Below, piece by piece: positions 6,479 through 11,391 of a stretch of 11,391 bases of DNA. Origin of the DNA: an uncultured Paracoccaceae bacterium. GTDB taxonomy: Bacteria > Pseudomonadota > Alphaproteobacteria > Rhodobacterales > Rhodobacteraceae. The DNA is taken from NCBI GenBank assembly GCA_937916485.1, contig CALFSV010000166.1:1-11391 (forward strand), in the 5' to 3' direction. How positions within the stretch are numbered: the stretch's first letter is position 1; each line of letters starts with the position of its first letter. The position numbers and the translations under genes were made by a program. A model generated the notes under the pieces. That model ran no database searches and was not told the DNA's origin. It worked only from the letters and a program-made list of their open reading frames with translations.

Positions 6479-6754
6479 CTATCCCGGGCCACCGGGGCAC
6501 GTGTTGGTGCCTCTCAGATGTAGTCGACCCGTCTGCGCCACGGCAAAAGCGATCAGCGCCTCCAAATCGGTGGCGATGCTCAGGTCGGTCTTTTGGGTTA
6601 AGGCCATGCAGCGGGCGGCCAACAAGACCCAATGAGAGCTTTCTGGAGTGGCCTCCGCCTTGGACCGGCACCTTTAGAACCTGCCCGTAGTCACCCAATC
6701 CAAGCGCTCTGCGACCCGCTGGGTTAATGACATCGATTTGTCCAACCAGATCAT
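6479..6754 (-). pseudogene. possible small gene broken by a nonsense codon
   Basis: Starting at an ATG (6754-6752), preceded by AAGGTG at 6762-6757, the minus strand reads 26 sensible residues (MIWLDKSMSLTQRVAERLDW, then VTTGRF), meets TAA at 6676-6674, and continues open in the same frame for 64 more codons to TAG at 6481-6479. The second part has protein-like composition and GC-rich third positions, including LLAARCMALTQKTDLSIATD and LEALIAFAVAQTGRL. Without the TAA it would encode about 90 residues. I do not recognise the family. It could be a recent pseudogene, a sequencing error in a real small gene, or chance; the spacing of the ribosome binding site is rather short. Confidence 0.35.
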
Positions 6755-6794
6755 GCCACCTTAAGCCGGTTGCCTTGGACCCATGAATGTTTGC

Positions 6795-6830
6795 TTGTTG
6801 CGGTCGTCCCCCGTCAGCTATTCTATAGAA
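6795..6830 (+). promoter_or_regulatory. possible promoter of the nuclease-ATPase operon with palindrome
   Basis: TTGTTG (6795-6800) and TATTCT (6819-6824), 18 bases apart, could serve as a promoter. The perfect 10-bp palindrome TTCTATAGAA (6821-6830) overlaps the -10, with an outer pair CTATT (6818-6822) and AATAG (6834-6838), so a repressor site is possible. No alphaproteobacterial LexA box (GTTC-N7-GTTC) is visible nearby. GAGGG at 6868-6872 is a good ribosome binding site for the gene starting at 6880. Confidence 0.3.
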
Positions 6831-6879
6831 AATAATAGGCTTTCGCCCAAAAATCCCCACGCCATACGAGGGTCCTGCA

Positions 6880-8010
6880 ATGATCTTTCGCTTCATTCAT
6901 TCCAGTGACCTGCACCTCGGTCGCCGCTTCGCCAATATCGCCGAGCCGCCCGACGGGAACCTGCGCGGCAGATTGATGGAGGCGCGGTTCGACAAGATCC
7001 GGGTGTTGGCCGAGGCTGCGCGCGAACAGGGTGCGGGGCATGTGCTGCTTGCAGGCGACACATTCGATTCCGCGACCCCCTCGCCTCAGGTGCTGCGACA
7101 GGCTTTGGCCGCGATGCGTGACGCGGCAGATGTCCAGTGGTGGCTTCTTCCCGGCAACCACGACAACTTGCGCAACGCCGAGCCGGTCTGGGACGAGATT
7201 GGTGGCGATGCGCCTGAAAATGTCCATGGTCTGCACGATACATCCGCGATCGAGATCACGCCCGGCGTGGCGCTTCTGCCCTGCCCGGTTCCGGTCCGCG
7301 CGACAGGACGTGACCTGACCGAAGACCTAACGAGGGTTCAGACGCCTGAGGGCACCCTCAGGATCGGGCTTGCGCATGGTGGCGTCGTCGATTTCACAGA
7401 CAGCGGCGAACAAATCCCGCCTGATCGGGACAAAAGCGCCGGGCTGGATTATCTGGCACTGGGGGATTGGCACGGTCGGCTGCAAGTCTCGGCCCGGACG
7501 CAGTATCCTGGCACGCCCGAGCAGGACCGCTTCAAACATGGTATGCGGGGCCAATGCCTGGCCGTGACGATCAAGGGGCTCGGTGCCACACCTGAGGTGT
7601 GCGAGATCGAAACCGGCAGCTTCCTGTGGGCGGAACTCGCCCTGCCCCTGCATGAGGGCGAAGACGCCGCCGCCGCGCTGGATGCGCGCCTGCCGACAAC
7701 CGAACGCCGCAACACGCTCTTGCGTATCAAGGCGGGCGGCTGGGCGTCCCTTGCGGGCCATGCGGCTTTGCGGACGGCAGCTGAACGGCATGCGCCAGAG
7801 TTCGCCATGCTTGACCTTAGGACCGATGGTCTGGGAACGCTTCATGATGTGACCGATCTGGATGCGATCGACCATGCCGGGGCGATGCGCCTTGCCGCCG
7901 AACGCCTGATGGCAGAGGCCGAGAACGCAACGCTGGCCGAAGAGCAGCGCGACATCGCTGCGGCAGCTCTGAACCGGCTCTATGCCTATGCGACCGAGGC
8001 GCCAAGATGA
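6880..8010 (+). CDS. SbcD/Mre11-like metallophosphoesterase (YhaO-type)
   Basis: A 376-residue protein of the calcineurin-like metallophosphoesterase superfamily, of the DNA exonuclease SbcD/Mre11/YhaO type, which processes DNA ends with a Rad50-like partner. The two-metal site motifs are complete: D10-L-H12 (HSSDLHLG), G59-D60 (AGDTFD), G92-N93-H94-D95 (LPGNHDN), H166 (LAHGG) and G195-D-W-H198 (ALGDWHG). The catalytic domain fills about residues 1-230; the remaining 145 residues should form the capping/partner-binding part. The start is supported by GAGGG 7 bases upstream. The stop codon overlaps the ATG of the ATPase gene (ATGA at 8007-8010), which indicates one operon and a stoichiometric complex. 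The length is close to SbcD and YhaO proteins. Nuclease activity is inferred from family and partner; other phosphoesterase activity cannot be excluded. Confidence 0.93.
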   Translation: MIFRFIHSSDLHLGRRFANIAEPPDGNLRGRLMEARFDKIRVLAEAAREQGAGHVLLAGDTFDSATPSPQVLRQALAAMRDAADVQWWLLPGNHDNLRNAEPVWDEIGGDAPENVHGLHDTSAIEITPGVALLPCPVPVRATGRDLTEDLTRVQTPEGTLRIGLAHGGVVDFTDSGEQIPPDRDKSAGLDYLALGDWHGRLQVSARTQYPGTPEQDRFKHGMRGQCLAVTIKGLGATPEVCEIETGSFLWAELALPLHEGEDAAAALDARLPTTERRNTLLRIKAGGWASLAGHAALRTAAERHAPEFAMLDLRTDGLGTLHDVTDLDAIDHAGAMRLAAERLMAEAENATLAEEQRDIAAAALNRLYAYATEAPR

Positions 8011-10619
8011 AGCTCCGCGCCATTACCCTCAAGGACGTGCGCCGTTTCACCGATCCAGTCAGGATTGACGGGATCGACAATGGCGTAAACGTGCTCAGCG
8101 CCCCGAACGAGTTCGGAAAATCCACCGTCTTTGATGCGCTTCGCGCCTTGTTTTTTGTGCCGCATGGTTCGCGCGGCAAGGAAATCAGCCAGTTGCGCCC
8201 CCATGCCGGTGGCGCGCCCGAGATCAGCGTAGAGATAGAGACAGCAGATGGTACCTTCCTCATTTCCAAGCGCTGGCTGAGCAAGCCAGAGGCACGGGTC
8301 ACACGCGCAGGAGTGATGATCGCACAAGCGGATGAGGCCGAAGGGTGGATCGTGCGCCTGCTGGGCGGCGGCGATGGCGGACCCTCTGGGCTTTTGTGGG
8401 TGCGCCAGGGCCTCAACAGCCTTGCCGAGGGCAGTAACAAGGAACAGCAGGCAGCCTTGGTGGCGCGCCGCGATCTTCTGTCCTCGGTGACAGGCGAGGT
8501 GGAGGAGATGACAGGTGGGCGTCGCATGGATGCCGCCCTGGCCCGATGCCGCGAGGAGCTTGGGGTCTATGCCACCGGGACAGGCCGCCCGAGGGCCGGT
8601 GGCCCCTGGGCCGATGCGATGCAGGAGGTTGATGGGCTGGCCTTGGAGCGGGAAGCCTTCGCCAGACGAGTCGAGACGCTGCAGACGGCGCTGACAGAAC
8701 GGGCCAGGCTACGGCGCGAATTGGCCGATCTCGAAGCACCTGAAGCCGTTGGCGAACGTAAGGCACGCCTTGAGGCGGCAAAGGCCGCGCATGGGGCCGC
8801 GCAGGCCTATGCCGAAAAGGTGACCCTGGCCATGCAGACCCTTCAGGTGGCGACCACAACCGCCGAGCGGGCGCGCAACGATCTGAAGAACCTGAAGACA
8901 ATCAAGAACGATTACGCATCGGCAATGCAAAATGACGAAAAGGCCAAGGCGCACCTTCTGGAAGCGCAGGCAGTGCTCGCTGTTGCCGAGCAAGCCTTTG
9001 GTGCGGCTGTGAGGGAACATGATACCGCCGAAGGGGCACATCAACGCGCGGCGGATCTTTTGCAGCGGGTGCAGGCACGCAGCAAAGCCATTGCCGCAAA
9101 CGACCGTCGCCGCGCACTGGAAGAGCGGCTTGGGCAGGCAAGTGCTGCCCGTCAGGCCGTAGAGGCCGCCGTGGCCCTGGCCTCGGTTGGCCCTAATGAA
9201 ACCGACATGGAGCATCTGCGTGCCCTTGCCGCGGCCCTGTCCACGGCCCGCGCCCTGAGGGACAGCACAGCAACGCGTGTCATGATGCGCTATCTGCCCG
9301 GTCAGGAAGGAAGTCTGCGCCATCCGAAAGGCCCGCTGGAGCATGACAAAGCCCTTCCGATCCACACCGACACCGGGCTGCACATCGACGGGTTGGGCGA
9401 GTTGATGGTGCTTCCCGGCGAGGGTCCCGAGGGACTGTCAGATGTTGCGAGCGTCGAGACCGAGGTCTCAACCGCACTCAGCGCACTTGGCGTTTCGTCG
9501 ATGGACGCGGCAGAAGTCGCGCACCGCAAGCGCAAGGAGGCCGGGGATCGATTGACCCAGGTCCGCGCCGAACTGTCGGCACTGGCGCCAAAGGGCATCG
9601 AGGATCTGCAACAGCAGCTTGCGACCCTCCCCGCGCCAGCCCCCGAGGACGGAACCGACCTGCCCGCAGAGGAAGAAGCCGCAAAGAGCCTTGATACCGC
9701 CAAAGCCTTGGCAGCAGAACGCGCCGCGACGCGGGATGCCGTGCGGGAACGCCGCGACGATGCTCGGATGGCAAAGGCACAGGCGCAGGTCAGACAAGAG
9801 GCCGCAGCCGAGCGGTTGAAAAGCGCAGGGATCGCTCTGGAACGACTGGCAAGCAAGGATGAGGCTGAATTGGTCAGGCTCGCCGACACAGCAGAGACTG
9901 AATGGGCAAACGCCGACGCCGCACTTTCGCAGCTCCGTGCCGCGGCCCCCGATATCAGCGCCACCGAGGCGACATTAAAACGGGTGCAGTCGGTCAGTGA
10001 CGCCGCGCACCAAAGGATCGACGCGTTGCGCCCGGCCATTGCGACCTTGAACGAACGGATCACCGGCAACTCCGGCGAGGCGGTCGAAGAGCGTTTGCAA
10101 GAGACCGACGAAAAGCTCGAGGTCGCACGCGCCCATTGCGCCCGAGTGGAGCGTGAAGTGAAAGTTTTGCAACGCCTGCAAAGGACGCTGGAGGCGGCGC
10201 GCTCCGAGGCGCGGGACCGGTATTTCGAGCCCGTTGCAGAAGAGCTGCGCCCCCTGCTGCACCTGCTATGGCCCGATGCCGAGCTAAACTGGGCCGACGA
10301 CACGCTGCTACCGCAATCGCTGATCAGAAATGGTCAGGAAGAGCCCGTTGACATATTGTCGGGCGGCACGCAGGAGCAGATCGCGTTCCTCGTGCGACTG
10401 GCCTTCGCTCGGCTGCTGGCAAAAGGCGGGCAACATGCCCCAGTGATCCTCGATGATGCGCTTGTCTTTACCGATGATGACCGCATTGAGCGGATGTTCG
10501 ACGCGCTGCACCGGCAGGCGGGAGGCCAACAGATTATTGTCCTGAGTTGCAGGCAAAGAGCGTTCCGCGACCTGGGTGGCAAGGCATTGAAAATCACCGC
10601 TGCAGCCGATCAAGAGTGA
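8007..10619 (+). CDS. SbcC/Rad50-like ATPase (YhaN-type), nuclease partner
   Basis: An 870-residue ABC/SMC-type ATPase. The N-terminal half-site has a Walker A variant, A32PNEFGKST40 (the usual first Gly is Ala). A long Ala/Glu/Arg/Lys-rich coiled coil (about 180-420 and 490-740) flanks a small non-coil segment near 420-480 (LHIDGLGELMVLPGEGPEG). The C-terminal half has the signature L784SGGTQEQ and Walker B VILD816D817. The position of the H-loop histidine seems occupied by Arg or Gln (VLSCRQRAF). No CxxC zinc hook is present in the coil, unlike SbcC or Rad50, but as in YhaN-type proteins. It should form the ATP-driven clamp that regulates the upstream nuclease at DNA ends. Its ATG overlaps the nuclease stop codon, and GAGG at 7996-7999 serves as ribosome binding site. 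It is shorter than SbcC (about 1,050) and somewhat shorter than B. subtilis YhaN (about 960). Confidence 0.92.
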   Translation: MKLRAITLKDVRRFTDPVRIDGIDNGVNVLSAPNEFGKSTVFDALRALFFVPHGSRGKEISQLRPHAGGAPEISVEIETADGTFLISKRWLSKPEARVTRAGVMIAQADEAEGWIVRLLGGGDGGPSGLLWVRQGLNSLAEGSNKEQQAALVARRDLLSSVTGEVEEMTGGRRMDAALARCREELGVYATGTGRPRAGGPWADAMQEVDGLALEREAFARRVETLQTALTERARLRRELADLEAPEAVGERKARLEAAKAAHGAAQAYAEKVTLAMQTLQVATTTAERARNDLKNLKTIKNDYASAMQNDEKAKAHLLEAQAVLAVAEQAFGAAVREHDTAEGAHQRAADLLQRVQARSKAIAANDRRRALEERLGQASAARQAVEAAVALASVGPNETDMEHLRALAAALSTARALRDSTATRVMMRYLPGQEGSLRHPKGPLEHDKALPIHTDTGLHIDGLGELMVLPGEGPEGLSDVASVETEVSTALSALGVSSMDAAEVAHRKRKEAGDRLTQVRAELSALAPKGIEDLQQQLATLPAPAPEDGTDLPAEEEAAKSLDTAKALAAERAATRDAVRERRDDARMAKAQAQVRQEAAAERLKSAGIALERLASKDEAELVRLADTAETEWANADAALSQLRAAAPDISATEATLKRVQSVSDAAHQRIDALRPAIATLNERITGNSGEAVEERLQETDEKLEVARAHCARVEREVKVLQRLQRTLEAARSEARDRYFEPVAEELRPLLHLLWPDAELNWADDTLLPQSLIRNGQEEPVDILSGGTQEQIAFLVRLAFARLLAKGGQHAPVILDDALVFTDDDRIERMFDALHRQAGGQQIIVLSCRQRAFRDLGGKALKITAAADQE

Positions 10620-10647
10620 AAACCTGACCCTCTTTCCCATCGCAAAT

Positions 10648-10660
10648 TGTCAAGCTGACA
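10648..10660. promoter_or_regulatory. 13-bp palindrome between convergent genes
   Basis: TGTCA (10648-10652) and TGACA (10656-10660) form a perfect inverted repeat around AGC, in the 189-base gap between the ATPase gene and the convergent LuxR-type gene. No promoter is expected here, so it may be chance or an unrelated protein site. The gap contains no clear T-run terminator for either gene. Confidence 0.2.
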
Positions 10661-10808
10661 GATATCGACGGGCATAGACCTTCGGGTTGGCTGCAGGCCA
10701 TGCCGCATACGCGCCCAATCCGCACACTCGCTGTCCTCCACGCTCCCTCGCATACGAGCCGAAAGTGGTTTCGCTGGGTTTGGGCCAATCGTTCCCGACC
10801 TGCGGGAC

Positions 10809-11391
10809 CTAGCCGACGCTTAGAAGCAGACGGACCAGCGCTGTTTGCGTATTCACGCCAGTTTTGTCGTAAATCCGTTTGAGATGTGTTCGCGCGGTGT
10901 TGATGCTGATCCCCAGCGCTTCTGCCGCGTCTGTGAGGCTCTCGCCCGATGCGATGCGTGCGGCCAAAGCCATCTGGCCGGGCGACAATCCAAACACCAT
11001 TTGGGCCGCGACCAACCGGCGATCGAGATCCGCGACCGGGTCGATGTCAAGATATGTCAGGCTGTCCATGACCAGAAGAGAGCAGACTATGGCCGCACCG
11101 GCCTCGTCCTCACCCAGCACCACGGGCGTGCGGAAGGGGGCGCCGGTTGCGTTCACGAAGTCCTGATGATGAAAGAAACCATGCAGCGCTCCTGCGCGGG
11201 AAATCGCAGCCTGTAGCACTTTGTCCCAGTCCCCACGACGCGCACGCAGGCGGCCATGCGATAGGGTCAGTGCCGGATGCGCCCGCAACGCCTCTGCCGC
11301 GGCGGGCGTGCTCCAGACCAAATGGCCCTTGGCATCAAGCTGGTCTGCCCCCGTTGAGTGGTCCAGTTTAAATGTTAGTGCATGGTCGGCC
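10809..11391 (-). CDS. LuxR-HTH regulator, C-terminal part (runs off window)
   Basis: The minus-strand frame ends with TAG at 10811-10809 and is open without interruption to the right edge of the window, so the start codon lies outside; the TTG at 11321 is not a convincing start. At least 193 residues are visible. The last 60 or so (from LSPGQMALAARIASGESLTD to the end) form a LuxR-type helix-turn-helix, with recognition helix near GISINTARTHLKRIYDKTGV. Upstream is a PAS-like or effector-sensing segment (residues such as LDAKGHLVWSTPAAAEAL followed by LRARR), an arrangement common in alphaproteobacterial HTH regulators of about 350-380 residues. No receiver motifs are seen. It is convergent with the ATPase gene and probably unrelated to it. 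Target and ligand unknown. Confidence 0.85.
   Translation of the reverse strand, partial: ADHALTFKLDHSTGADQLDAKGHLVWSTPAAAEALRAHPALTLSHGRLRARRGDWDKVLQAAISRAGALHGFFHHQDFVNATGAPFRTPVVLGEDEAGAAIVCSLLVMDSLTYLDIDPVADLDRRLVAAQMVFGLSPGQMALAARIASGESLTDAAEALGISINTARTHLKRIYDKTGVNTQTALVRLLLSVG

Larger units (their letters stand above)
6412..6879. other. intergenic region without an intact gene
   Basis: No intact gene is supported in these 468 bases. On the minus strand there is a coding-like stretch interrupted by a stop codon (6479-6754, listed separately). On the plus strand the last 90 bases hold a likely promoter and ribosome binding site for the nuclease gene. No terminator with a clear T-run was found after the receiver gene. 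Confidence 0.5.

Noticed and set aside
5883..6896. Long minus-strand open frame of 337 codons antisense to the kinase end and the receiver gene.
   Set aside because: Its first half on the genome is a shadow of two clear plus-strand genes, and in the free part (6479-6754) another frame looks more protein-like.
6880..10619. Idea that the nuclease-ATPase operon is a defence island.
   Set aside because: No other defence, mobile or phage gene is adjacent and base composition matches the surroundings; a housekeeping repair role is at least as likely.
1..11391. CRISPR arrays, insertion sequences, attachment sites, alphaproteobacterial LexA boxes.
   Set aside because: No regularly spaced direct repeats, no transposase-like frames with terminal repeats, no integrase or tRNA-adjacent repeats, and no GTTC-N7-GTTC found by eye.

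Overview
The window looks like a piece of an alphaproteobacterial chromosome, most likely Rhodobacterales (Rhodobacter/Roseobacter group). The main reason is the 5-aminolevulinate synthase (Shemin pathway), whose sequence is close to what I recall of the Rhodobacter enzyme. High GC in coding DNA, start/stop overlaps of the ATGA type and the mix of two-component and LuxR-type regulators fit this. I see no tRNA, rRNA, insertion sequence, phage gene or CRISPR array.

Layout from left to right. 1-732 has no recognisable gene but contains a run of inverted repeats (131-291), a three-tier hairpin (531-582) and a plausible promoter (603-630) for hemA. hemA (733-2058) carries a Cys-rich N-terminal extension of about 34 residues relative to the usual enzyme. 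2059-3150 is about 1.1 kb without a convincing protein gene. It holds an intrinsic terminator that faces the minus strand (2137-2164) and an AT-rich cluster of GGATAT inverted repeats (2309-2358); together these suggest a short minus-strand RNA. 3151-3783 encodes a NarL/LuxR-type response regulator with a degenerate receiver. 3784-4087 is a spacer with a perfect 9-bp hairpin and a possible promoter. 4088-5989 encodes a membrane dCache-HAMP sensor histidine kinase, translationally coupled to a stand-alone receiver protein (5986-6411); the pair resembles a hybrid kinase split into two polypeptides. 6412-6879 has no intact gene but may contain a small minus-strand gene broken by a nonsense codon (6479-6754). 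6880-8010 and 8007-10619 form a two-gene operon for an Mre11/SbcD-like nuclease and a Rad50/SbcC-like ATPase, closest in architecture to the YhaO/YhaN pair. 10809-11391 on the minus strand is the C-terminal part of a LuxR-HTH regulator that runs off the window edge.

Functionally the window joins separate modules: haem/tetrapyrrole entry, a sensory phosphorelay with one or two outputs, and a DNA-end-processing complex. I find no strong evidence of a new multi-gene system. The observations most worth checking are the Cys-rich HemA extension, the putative minus-strand RNA at about 2137-2305, the structured leader region upstream of hemA, and the degenerate regulator next to a split hybrid kinase.
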